Assembly: GCA_900540365.1 (NCBI GenBank)
Contig: UQFN01000002.1
Span: 1 to 64,000 of the forward strand
DNA length: 64,000 bases
Source: an uncultured Mollicutes bacterium
GTDB taxonomy: Bacteria > Bacillota_I > Bacilli_A > RFN20 > CAG-826
Direction: 5' to 3'
Position numbers and translations under genes: made by a program. The notes beneath the pieces are model-generated. The model was given only the letters and a program-made list of their open reading frames with translations. It did no database searches and had not been told where the DNA came from. Positions 52,338 to 61,334 of the stretch are shown piece after piece (within the stretch, counting starts at the first letter, position 1; each line of letters starts with the position of its first letter).

Positions 52338-53436
52338 ATGAAAGTAATTGATTTTGAACATCTTTATAGATGTAAAGTAATTGTGACATGTAGCGATTTT
52401 TAAGAAGGGCATATTGTTTAGCATTTGCTTCGCTAGCATATAAAATATATGAATCTTGGAAAATTTTTTCTAGTCTAAAGAAAGTTTCATATAAATTTAA
52501 TAAAGTAATGATAAAGTAATACTGTTTATTACTAAATAATAATAAAGGTGAGCTATGAGAAATTTCACTACTCATCTCATAAGTTTTTGAATATGAAGAT
52601 AATCCAGCTACTTTTTGAATACCATCTCTAAAGTTTAATTTAAAATCTTCATTAAAAATTAAATTTGGAATCGCAAATAAATAACCATATTCAATAAATT
52701 TTTTCATATCTTTACTTTTTAATTCATGTTCTTTCATTTCTTTTTTAATTTCTTCAAAAATTTTATCAGTTTCTTCTTTTGTAGCAATTTGGTTGCGGTA
52801 AGCTAAAGCATATTGAATATGTTTAAAATAACTTCTAAAAATATTTTCACCATTTTTAATTAAGCAAATTAAAATACACTCATTTTCGTGTAAAGTTCTC
52901 CAAGTCGAAAAAGCTTCAGTTTCAAATCCATCAATTAATAAATTTAAAATACATTTTGAAAGCTGGAAGGCTTTTCTTAACATATCAACAATTAATTGGG
53001 AAGCTCGATCTGTTATTTTAAAGTTATCAATACTTCTTAAAGTAAAGTTTAAATAAAGTTCTAAAGTTGAGACCTGTGTATTAAATTTATTTAAAAATGA
53101 ATGAGAACGATAGTTTAATTGTTCATTAGTAAAATATTTATCAGCACATGTTGAAGCTAAATTTTCAAAGAAGCGCTCATCTTTTTTTAATTTTGCGATT
53201 TGTTCTTCATTAAAATCTTTTGTGGAATATTGATATTCATTTAAAATATAAAAAACTAAAGAAATTGGATTTACTGGTGTAAATCTAAAATTTTCGTTAT
53301 TACTAATTATTTCTTTAATCGTCTCGTTAATAGCAGTATATAAATCATAAAAATAATCAATTTCCAAACTATTAGGAATAGATAACGATTTAGTTAAATT
53401 AATAAGTTCTTCTTTTGTTAATGTTTTGATTACCAT
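52315..53436 (-). CDS. DUF5677-like protein of unknown function
   Basis: 373 residues, predicted all-helical. The block GFETEAFSTWRTLHENECIL (about 170-190) and the later SSEISHSSPLLLFSNK (about 295-310) recall DUF5677 proteins, where conserved Arg, Glu and His residues cluster. The family function is unknown; some members occur in phage-defence or mobile contexts. It is the last gene of the run glpK-addB-addA-unknown-this gene, sharing 1 bp with the gene before it, so it is produced with the AddAB recombination enzyme. The family assignment is from memory. Confidence 0.6.
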   Translation of the reverse strand: MVIKTLTKEELINLTKSLSIPNSLEIDYFYDLYTAINETIKEIISNNENFRFTPVNPISLVFYILNEYQYSTKDFNEEQIAKLKKDERFFENLASTCADKYFTNEQLNYRSHSFLNKFNTQVSTLELYLNFTLRSIDNFKITDRASQLIVDMLRKAFQLSKCILNLLIDGFETEAFSTWRTLHENECILICLIKNGENIFRSYFKHIQYALAYRNQIATKEETDKIFEEIKKEMKEHELKSKDMKKFIEYGYLFAIPNLIFNEDFKLNFRDGIQKVAGLSSYSKTYEMSSEISHSSPLLLFSNKQYYFIITLLNLYETFFRLEKIFQDSYILYASEANAKQYALLKNRYMSQLLYIYKDVQNQLLSLKRKDSN

Positions 53437-54077
53437 TAGTATTCCTCCACTTCAATTTTAAATTTTTTAGCTATCTCTATTAAAGTTAATTTCAAGTCAT
53501 TTTTAGCTGTGTTTTTTACATAAATTTTAGTCAAAACATTACAAGGAAAACAATCATTAATTAATTGATTTTTTGACAAAATAATTGAATTTTGCAAGGT
53601 TTTCGAATAAATTAAGCATTTTATTGCATCACAAACATCAATATTTTTAAAATCAAAAGATTCATTAAGTTCACTTAGAGTAATACCTTTAAAAAAGTTA
53701 GGGAAGAGTATTTTAAAACTTGATAAATCCAATAAACTGAAATTATATTCAAAATAAAAATCATTGGTTGTATTTATATCATCATCTAATTTCAAAACTC
53801 GAAAATCTTCTGTTAATTTGATTAACACTTCTTTTATTTCATCATTAAAGTTTAACTCTTTAAAGGAAGGTTTATTAAATAAAAGCGCGCCACTATAGAC
53901 ACTTTCAATTTGTAAATAATGTTTTTTGCCGTTTTCGTCTAATAAAAAGTCTAAATTACCAGGAACATAATAAACTCTATCAATCCAAATCTTTTTTTCA
54001 TTTAAAGCTTCAAGGACTTCTTCTTTATTTCCGTAATATAGTTTTTCTATATTGCTAATGTATCTACTTTTACTCAT
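53436..54077 (-). CDS. Protein of unknown function coupled to addA
   Basis: 213 residues, no recognisable domain. The first half alternates strands and helices (KIWIDRVYYVPGNLDFLLDE, KKHYLQIESVYSGALLFNKP), with acidic and aromatic residues; there are no membrane segments or signal peptide. It overlaps the end of addA by 8 bp and the start of the DUF5677-like gene by 1 bp, so all three are translationally coupled. An antisense copy of the TTTTGCAAGGTTTT word of the interspersed repeat lies in its 3' third (about 53592-53605). Confidence 0.6.
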   Translation of the reverse strand: MSKSRYISNIEKLYYGNKEEVLEALNEKKIWIDRVYYVPGNLDFLLDENGKKHYLQIESVYSGALLFNKPSFKELNFNDEIKEVLIKLTEDFRVLKLDDDINTTNDFYFEYNFSLLDLSSFKILFPNFFKGITLSELNESFDFKNIDVCDAIKCLIYSKTLQNSIILSKNQLINDCFPCNVLTKIYVKNTAKNDLKLTLIEIAKKFKIEVEEY

Positions 54078-57000
54078 AAACTACCTTTACATTATTATCA
54101 ACTAAAGATAATAAATAGCAACTAACTTTTTTATTAAAAGTTTTTTCAATATAGTTCTTATATAAAGTTAATTGTTTTGTATAATTTTCATCATCGACAT
54201 TTTTTAATTTGTAATCAATTATTTTAATATGATTTTTATCTTCAATCATTAAATCAATAACGCCACTATAATCTAATTCATTATCATAATATTCATATTC
54301 TTTATATATCTTAGAATTTTCTAAATTAGCAAATATTTGATTATCTAAGATATTTTGAATTAATTTTTTATCGTTTTCATTTTTAATAAAAGAAAGATCT
54401 TTAGTTTTAAAATTAACAACTTCCATTAATAAATGTAAACGAGTTCCAATTTCTAAAAGGGTGTTATCAGTATCTTGATCTAATTTTTTACTAGCTTTAA
54501 TTTTTTCCTCTTTAATAAAATTAAAGTCAAATCCTTTCATTTTTAAAATTAAGTTATTTTTTTGTTCTTCCACAAGTACTTCTTCAAATTGTTTTTGATA
54601 ATAATTATTTGATTCAAGTTTTAATTCATAAGCTTCAAAAATATTTTTAAGATTTTTAGCATTTTTAAGTTTTTCAAAACTATTAATTGCAACGCCATAT
54701 AATTCATTATCTTCATTTAATTCATCTTCAATTTGAACATTTGCTTCGTCATCTTCAACAATGTAATTAGGAATAATTACTTCTTCTTTTGCTCTAGTTA
54801 AAGCTACATAAAGTAAACGTATTTTTTCACTTAAAGTATCTAGATTCATATATAAAGAAGAAAATAATTGATGAATGTTTTTATTTGATTTAGTAAATAA
54901 AGATGGAAAGAAAAATCCAAATTTATCATTTGCAAAGAAAATTTTTGGTACATCACTTTTATTATTATCTTTACCATCTAAACAAACTAAATAGACAATA
55001 GGATATTCAAGTCCTTTTGATTTATGAATTGTAGTTAAACCAACTGCATCAATCCCACTATTAACTTTTCTTGATTCCATTTTTAAATCTAAGGAGTCAA
55101 GTTTTTCAAGATAACTAATAAAATCATCAAGAGAATAATTTAATTCATCCATGATTTTAGTTTTCTCATAGAAAATTTTAGTAAATTTAATTTTACTAAT
55201 ACTATCACCAATTAACGTTAGTTTATCTAAAAAATCAAATTCTTTTATTATATTTAAAAATAAATCTTGAATTAAAAAACCTTTATTTTTATTAGAAAAC
55301 CCTTCTAATCTAAGATATAATTCATCATTTTGATATAAATCATTTAAAGATAAATTATAAAGTTTTTCATCTTTATAACTAAATAAGAAACTTCTTGCAA
55401 TTGAATAAAAAGCATGTTTTAAAATTGCTTTATTTGGTTCTTCTTTATTAGTTTCATTTATAAATTTTAAGATACTTATTAAAGTAATAATTGATTCGTC
55501 TTGAATAATGTCTTCATCATAAATTGCATTTATTGGCACACCATTTAAAATGAAAAGTCTTTCAATATCTTTAAATCTAGTTGATTTAGGTGATAATAAA
55601 GTAAAATCACTAAATCTTACATCGCGTAAAATCTTTTTATCTTTATCAAAAATTTGCATTTTATTATAAACACGTGATTTTATATCTAAAATAACAGTAT
55701 TTATTTCTTTTAAAACTTTTGCTTCAGTTCGATCTTTTTTAGTTATTTTATAAGTAATACTTGTAATTCCGTGTTTATCACTAGTCTTACCATATTTTTC
55801 ATATGAATCATTACCAGTTTCAATTTGATGATCAACTTTATAATCTGCTCCACCATATTCAAGACTCATAATGTTAGAAAATAACTCATTAATATGGGTG
55901 TTAATTTCCTTACGACTACGGAAATTTTTATTCATAATAATTAATTGGCCTTTAGAAGGATTGTTTTTATAAAGTTCATATTTATCAATAAATTGTTTTG
56001 GATTGGCATCACGAAATCCATAAATTGATTGTTTTACATCTCCAACAACAAAAACATTATTATTAGCAATTAAATCAATGAACTCTTCTTGGAATTTCGA
56101 AGTATCTTGATATTCATCAATCATTATTAGACGTAATTTCTTTTTGATTTCATTTCTAATATCTTCATGTTTTAATAAAAGTTCTTTGGCCATTAAAGCT
56201 ATATCATTAAAAGTATAAGCTTGTTTATCTTTTTTAAATTGATCTATTTTAACTTCTAGTTGATAAACAATATTTAAAATAAATGGGATTAATTTTTGAT
56301 TATTTTCTTTATCTATTTTTATAATATTTTGATAATCATCTACTTCTTTTAAGATATCTAAAAATTGATTTTTAAATAAATTTACAATTTGATTTACAGT
56401 ATTTGAGTTATTATCTAAAGATTTTTTAGGCATTATTGCAAACTCTTTATCAAGACTTGCTAAATAATCAAAATCTGGATTAGATAGAATATAATCGAAT
56501 TTTTCATTAAACTTTTGATGATATTTTTCTTCAGTTAAATTTAATAAATCATTAATAATTTCAAATCTATTTTGTATACCTTTATTTAAATAATTATCTT
56601 TAAATAGCTTAAGAGCTTCATCAGATAAAAAATTATTATAATAATTATTTAAAAAATCAAATTTGTTTTTATTTTTAGAAACTAGATCATCATTTTTTAA
56701 AATAAAATTAAATATATTTGAATCATTTTTATAAGTGTAAGTCTTAATTATTTTAATTAAATTTTCATCTTCATCTTCGTAATATTTATTAATAATTTCT
56801 TCAAGAACTTCGTGTTTTTTAACTTTTAAAATATCTTCAGGTAAATTAATAATATTTTCGTCAATATTAAAAACATATGAATATTTTTTAACTAAATAAA
56901 GGAAATAAGCATCAAATGTCGTTATATTTGCACTATCTACAAACGGAACTAAATGTTTTGTCTTTTCATATAAAGATAAAGTATTTTTAATACGCTCTTT

Positions 57001-57201
57001 CATTTCATTAGCAGCATTATTAGTAAAAGTTAAAATTAAAAGTTCATCTAATTGGACACCATTTAAAAGGTTATACAAAACTCTTTTAGTTAAAACACTA
57101 GTCTTACCACTTCCAGCTCCTGCGCTAACTAAAACATTACCACTACTTTTAATGGCATCAATTTGTTCTTTAGTTAAACCTTTTAAAAATTCTTCGCTCA
57201 T
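54070..57201 (-). CDS. addA: AddA helicase-nuclease (RecBCD-like)
   Basis: A 1043-residue UvrD-like helicase with C-terminal nuclease, for end resection at double-strand breaks. Helicase motifs: I VSAGAGSGKTSVL, II MIDEYQDTSKFQEEF, III VVGDVKQSIYGFRDANP, IV FRSRKEIN, V TTIHKSKGLEYPIVYLV, VI RLLYVALTRAKEE. The nuclease is indicated by YSGVIDLMIEDKNHIKIIDYK (Asp...Asp-x-Lys) near 990-1012. Shorter than B. subtilis AddA (about 1230) but with all motifs. It overlaps addB by 4 bp. Confidence 0.94.
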   Translation of the reverse strand: MSEEFLKGLTKEQIDAIKSSGNVLVSAGAGSGKTSVLTKRVLYNLLNGVQLDELLILTFTNNAANEMKERIKNTLSLYEKTKHLVPFVDSANITTFDAYFLYLVKKYSYVFNIDENIINLPEDILKVKKHEVLEEIINKYYEDEDENLIKIIKTYTYKNDSNIFNFILKNDDLVSKNKNKFDFLNNYYNNFLSDEALKLFKDNYLNKGIQNRFEIINDLLNLTEEKYHQKFNEKFDYILSNPDFDYLASLDKEFAIMPKKSLDNNSNTVNQIVNLFKNQFLDILKEVDDYQNIIKIDKENNQKLIPFILNIVYQLEVKIDQFKKDKQAYTFNDIALMAKELLLKHEDIRNEIKKKLRLIMIDEYQDTSKFQEEFIDLIANNNVFVVGDVKQSIYGFRDANPKQFIDKYELYKNNPSKGQLIIMNKNFRSRKEINTHINELFSNIMSLEYGGADYKVDHQIETGNDSYEKYGKTSDKHGITSITYKITKKDRTEAKVLKEINTVILDIKSRVYNKMQIFDKDKKILRDVRFSDFTLLSPKSTRFKDIERLFILNGVPINAIYDEDIIQDESIITLISILKFINETNKEEPNKAILKHAFYSIARSFLFSYKDEKLYNLSLNDLYQNDELYLRLEGFSNKNKGFLIQDLFLNIIKEFDFLDKLTLIGDSISKIKFTKIFYEKTKIMDELNYSLDDFISYLEKLDSLDLKMESRKVNSGIDAVGLTTIHKSKGLEYPIVYLVCLDGKDNNKSDVPKIFFANDKFGFFFPSLFTKSNKNIHQLFSSLYMNLDTLSEKIRLLYVALTRAKEEVIIPNYIVEDDEANVQIEDELNEDNELYGVAINSFEKLKNAKNLKNIFEAYELKLESNNYYQKQFEEVLVEEQKNNLILKMKGFDFNFIKEEKIKASKKLDQDTDNTLLEIGTRLHLLMEVVNFKTKDLSFIKNENDKKLIQNILDNQIFANLENSKIYKEYEYYDNELDYSGVIDLMIEDKNHIKIIDYKLKNVDDENYTKQLTLYKNYIEKTFNKKVSCYLLSLVDNNVKVVYE

Positions 57202-59519
57202 TTATTAACCTCGAATAAACCTTTTAATTTACGATAATCTTTTTCTTTTTTAAAACAAATATCTTTAAAATTACAATATTTACAAGCGTTTTTTCCATTT
57301 TCGTTACTAGCTTCTTTAAATGGAGAAATAACAAAATTAGCTTCTTTAATCGATTTATAAAAATACTCAATAATTTGACTTATTAAATTATTATAATTTT
57401 TACTTTCATCATTACTAATTAAACGTTTACTTTTTAATCTTTTATCTTTATATGATAATCCATAAACAGCTTTACTATCTAAATAATCTAGTAACTTAGG
57501 TTCAAATAATAAATAAGTATCTAAATCATCAATTGTTTGACCATTTTTAATAATTAACTCATTAATTTTATTATCATAATGTATATCTTCTTTATAAAGC
57601 AAAGAATCTATATTAAAACATAAATAATAAATACCACTTATTTTAAGATTTTTTAAGTTTGAATCGTTTGATATTAAATAAGCATAAATTGGTAATTGTA
57701 AGTTTAAACCATATTCATAATATTTAGTCGATAAATCAATTTTCCCAGTTTTATAATCTAAAATTTGGCAGGCTTGAAATTCATTATTACTAGCAACTAA
57801 AATAGAATCTACTTTTCCAGTTAAAATAAAATCATCTTTAATTTTAACTAATAGATTTTTTTCTTGATAGGTTTTACTAATTTTAGAATTTTTCTTTTCA
57901 TTAATTAAACGTAAGACGACAATTTTTAAAACATCCTTAATGTTACTTAGGAAAATTTTTTCTTTTTTTGTAAACTCATAGTTATCAATTAAAGAGGAAA
58001 AACTCTCTTCAAAATCAAAGTCAACCTTATAAATATTTTCCATTATTTGATGAATAAAATTCCCACATTTTGTATAAAAAGTGTCCTGAAATTCATCTAT
58101 TTGTAAAATTTTTGTACAGTAATATTTAAATGGGCATTCATAAAATAACTCTAAATTTGAATATGAAGTAGTTATTTTATCAAAGTCTAAAGAGGAGACT
58201 CTTGAATAAGAATTATCATATTCATCAATTTCTTTAAAATAATTATGATAAAGATAATATTCTTCATTAATGTATTTAAAATATTTTTTTAAATATAGAA
58301 AATGTGAATAATAAGCTTTAGCAATTGTTTTAGAATAATCATAGTTTAATGAGTCGCTTTTAAGATATTTAAAATAATTTTGATATTTTTTTTGAAAATA
58401 AAATGAAACAGTTTCTTGACCTAAAAAAGAATTTTTACTCATTGAAAGATAAAGTTTATTTGATAAATTTAAAAATGAAAAATATAAATTATCGTTTATT
58501 AAATTTAAATCATCACTTGTATCAACACCGTTTTTAAGTTTAACTAAATCATCGAATAAATCATTATTTTTCTTAATTTTTAGATAAAAATGGTTATCAA
58601 GATTAGTTACAAAAATATATTTATTTTCATTAAAAATTAAATTCGTTGTTACTTTAACACCTGATTCATCTATATTATTTAAAGGGTGTTCTTTTAAAAT
58701 TGTTCGATAATTTAAAAGTTTATTTTCTTTTGTTAATATATTAAATCTAGATAAAATTTCTTTTATTTTTTTAAATTCTTCACTTGAATCATCATAACTA
58801 TCGATATTTTCTAAAGTTAAATTTACAAGATTTTTCTCTATTAATTTAGCTATTTGTGTATCATAAATGCTTCGACTATCTTGATAATTTAATTTTAATC
58901 CAATTTCTTTTGCAAATACTTCTAATAAATAATAGTTATTTTCGATATCAGTAATTAATAAAATATCATTTGGAGAAACTCCACTATTTATTAAGTCTAT
59001 AATTTTTGTTAATACATATCGAATTTCTTCATCAATATTTTCAAATTGATATAAATATTGATCTTTTTCATCAAATAAATCTAAAACATCAATAAATTCA
59101 ACTTCTTTTAAATTTAACTCTTTAATAACATTTTTGACTTCATTTTGATTTTTGTTATAGGCTATAAAAATAACTTTTTTATCATTAAAAAGGTATTTTT
59201 CATATTCTTCTTTTTTTAATAAATTATTATCTATTAAAAAATTAAAAATATTTTTTGTATCTTGATTGAAGTCTTTATTAAAACCTTTTTGAAGTTGTAG
59301 GCAAACATTTTTAATGAAGTTATAATCGTATTTAGTATTGTTAAAAAGGCTACTTAAAGCATCATCTTTTAAAGATCCAAAACATATTTTTTCAAGGTCT
59401 TCTAAACTAAGAATTTTAAAATTTAATCCAGGATTTAGACGTTTTTTGCTTAAAAACAAGGGTTTTAAACAAAATGGTGCTACAATTATTTTTTCATCAA
59501 AGGAAGTAAAATCTATCAT
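57198..59519 (-). CDS. addB: AddB-like exonuclease subunit, short
   Basis: 773 residues against about 1160 in B. subtilis. The C-terminal nuclease is clear: VDSILVASNNEFQACQILDY followed by KTGK. Four Cys for the Fe-S staple are visible: one in LFYECPFKYYC and three in NACKYCNFKDICFKK (end). The N-terminal region lacks the Walker A sequence usual at the AddB start and reads EKIIVAPFCLKPLFLSKKR, so the ATP site appears lost. It starts inside the glpK stop codon (ATGA). Identity as AddB rests on the nuclease, cysteines and the addA neighbour. Confidence 0.86.
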   Translation of the reverse strand: MIDFTSFDEKIIVAPFCLKPLFLSKKRLNPGLNFKILSLEDLEKICFGSLKDDALSSLFNNTKYDYNFIKNVCLQLQKGFNKDFNQDTKNIFNFLIDNNLLKKEEYEKYLFNDKKVIFIAYNKNQNEVKNVIKELNLKEVEFIDVLDLFDEKDQYLYQFENIDEEIRYVLTKIIDLINSGVSPNDILLITDIENNYYLLEVFAKEIGLKLNYQDSRSIYDTQIAKLIEKNLVNLTLENIDSYDDSSEEFKKIKEILSRFNILTKENKLLNYRTILKEHPLNNIDESGVKVTTNLIFNENKYIFVTNLDNHFYLKIKKNNDLFDDLVKLKNGVDTSDDLNLINDNLYFSFLNLSNKLYLSMSKNSFLGQETVSFYFQKKYQNYFKYLKSDSLNYDYSKTIAKAYYSHFLYLKKYFKYINEEYYLYHNYFKEIDEYDNSYSRVSSLDFDKITTSYSNLELFYECPFKYYCTKILQIDEFQDTFYTKCGNFIHQIMENIYKVDFDFEESFSSLIDNYEFTKKEKIFLSNIKDVLKIVVLRLINEKKNSKISKTYQEKNLLVKIKDDFILTGKVDSILVASNNEFQACQILDYKTGKIDLSTKYYEYGLNLQLPIYAYLISNDSNLKNLKISGIYYLCFNIDSLLYKEDIHYDNKINELIIKNGQTIDDLDTYLLFEPKLLDYLDSKAVYGLSYKDKRLKSKRLISNDESKNYNNLISQIIEYFYKSIKEANFVISPFKEASNENGKNACKYCNFKDICFKKEKDYRKLKGLFEVNK

Positions 59520-60988
59520 CTAAATGTCCTTGTTGCAGCAACTGCTTTTTTCCAAACTTCGTATTTCTTATCAACTTCTTCCTTAGACATTTTTGGAACA
59601 TATGTATCTTTATATTGATGGATTTTTTTAATTTCATCTAAAGAAAGCCAGTACTTACTTCCTAGACCTGCTAAATAAGCAACTCCTAAAGCAGTTGTTT
59701 CTGAAGTTGAAGGTAATAAAATTTTTGTTTGCAAAATATCAGCTTGAAATTGCATTAAATATTTATTATTTGTTGCTCCACCATCAACTTTTAATTCGTC
59801 AATATGAATATTTCCATCTTTTTGCATAACTTCCATGACATCTTTTACTTGATATGCAATCGAATTTAAAGTTGCTCTAATTAAATGATCTTTAGTTGTA
59901 CCTCTAGTTAACCCAAAAATAGCTCCTTTACATTCATCATCCCAATAAGGAGCTCCAAGACCAACAAAAGCAGGAACAACATAAACTCCTAAATCAGTTT
60001 TAGCATTAATTGCACATTTTTCAGTTTCTCCTGACTCTTTTACGAGTTTTAATTGATCTCTTAACCATTGAACACAGGCTCCACCCATGAAAACACTACC
60101 TTCAAGAGCATATTTAGTTTCACCATTTAATTTCCAAGCAATAGTTGTTAAAATACCATTTTCAGAAAATATAGGTTTATTACCTGTATTTAAAAGCATA
60201 AAACAACCTGTTCCATATGTAGATTTTGATTGTCCAGCATCAAAACAATTTTGGCCAAATAAAGCAGCTTGTTGATCTCCTGCTACTCCATTTATTCTAA
60301 TTCCTTTTTTAAAGAATGTTGCATCACCAAAATAAGCATAGCTTTCTTCTACTTTTGGAAGCATTTTTTTAGGAATATTAAACAATTTCAAAAGCTCGTT
60401 ATCGTATTGAAGAGTATTAATATTAAATAGCATTGTTCTTGATGCGTTTGAAACATCAGTTTTAAATATTTTGCCTTTTGATAACTTATACATTAACCAT
60501 GTATCAATTGTTCCAAACATTAATTCGCCATTTTCTGCTCTTTGTTGACCATTTTCGATACGATCTAAAATAAATCTAATTTTAGAAGCACTAAAATAAG
60601 GATTTAAAATTAATCCTGTTTTTTTATGAATAAGTTTTTTATATGGTTCCCATTCTTCACAAATACTTGCGGATTGACGTGATTGCCAAACGATAGCATT
60701 ATAAACTGGTAACCCAGTTTTTTTATCCCAAATTACTGTTGTTTCTCTTTGATTTGTAATACCAATTGCATAAATATCATCGACAGTAATATTCATTTTA
60801 GCTAAAGCATCGTTAATAACATTAATTACACTAACCCAAACATCTAAAGCATTTTGTTCAACCCAGCCTTCTTTAGGAAATAAACATTCAATTTCCATTT
60901 GAGATTTAAATTCGACTTTACCAAATTTATTAAAAATTAAAGCACGTGAACTTGTTGTTCCTTGATCAATAGCCAAAATGTACTTCAT
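59516..60988 (-). CDS. glpK: Glycerol kinase
   Basis: A 490-residue FGGY kinase forming glycerol-3-phosphate. Motifs: AIDQGTTSSRALIFN (6-20), the FGGY signature 1 region AIGITNQRETTVIWDKKTG (about 71-89), GVAGDQQAALFGQ (about 243-255) and signature 2 DGGATNNKYLMQFQADIL (about 400-417). Its TGA stop overlaps the addB ATG, a good proof of the standard code. No glpF or glpO is adjacent; the product can feed PlsC-type phospholipid synthesis. RBS AAAGGAAT. Confidence 0.95.
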   Translation of the reverse strand: MKYILAIDQGTTSSRALIFNKFGKVEFKSQMEIECLFPKEGWVEQNALDVWVSVINVINDALAKMNITVDDIYAIGITNQRETTVIWDKKTGLPVYNAIVWQSRQSASICEEWEPYKKLIHKKTGLILNPYFSASKIRFILDRIENGQQRAENGELMFGTIDTWLMYKLSKGKIFKTDVSNASRTMLFNINTLQYDNELLKLFNIPKKMLPKVEESYAYFGDATFFKKGIRINGVAGDQQAALFGQNCFDAGQSKSTYGTGCFMLLNTGNKPIFSENGILTTIAWKLNGETKYALEGSVFMGGACVQWLRDQLKLVKESGETEKCAINAKTDLGVYVVPAFVGLGAPYWDDECKGAIFGLTRGTTKDHLIRATLNSIAYQVKDVMEVMQKDGNIHIDELKVDGGATNNKYLMQFQADILQTKILLPSTSETTALGVAYLAGLGSKYWLSLDEIKKIHQYKDTYVPKMSKEEVDKKYEVWKKAVAATRTFR

Positions 60989-60989
60989 A

Positions 60990-61334
60990 TTACTTATATT
61001 CCTTTTCGTCTCGATGTAATGATTGATTTTTATTAAAACCTTTTGGGTAGCGATGATGTAATTTATCTAAATTAAATTGAGCAACTTCTTCTAAAGTTAT
61101 TCCTAATCCACTACAAGTTTCGGCAATGTACCATAAAACATCTCCAAGTTCATCTTTTAGATGTTCTTTATCTAGTTCATGTCCTTGGAATTTATATTTT
61201 TTAACGATGTCACAACATTCTCCAGTTTCTCCAGCAAGTCCTAAAACGCCATTAGTAATTAAATCTTTTTTTCCTTCTTCACTAATTAAATCATAAGCTT
61301 GCTTTTGATACTCATTAAAACTTAATTTATCCAT
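60990..61334 (-). CDS. MazG-like nucleotide pyrophosphohydrolase
   Basis: 114 residues, all helical. The MazG metal site reads LAGETGECCDIVKKYKFQG with the ExxE(C)xxD pattern (about 33-42) and LKDELGDVLWYIAETCSG (about 57-74). The family hydrolyses (d)NTPs to NMP and PPi as a house-cleaning step. It shares 1 bp with the flavodiiron gene and lies 1 bp from glpK, inside the same transcript. The specific nucleotide is not predictable. Confidence 0.85.
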   Translation of the reverse strand: MDKLSFNEYQKQAYDLISEEGKKDLITNGVLGLAGETGECCDIVKKYKFQGHELDKEHLKDELGDVLWYIAETCSGLGITLEEVAQFNLDKLHHRYPKGFNKNQSLHRDEKEYK

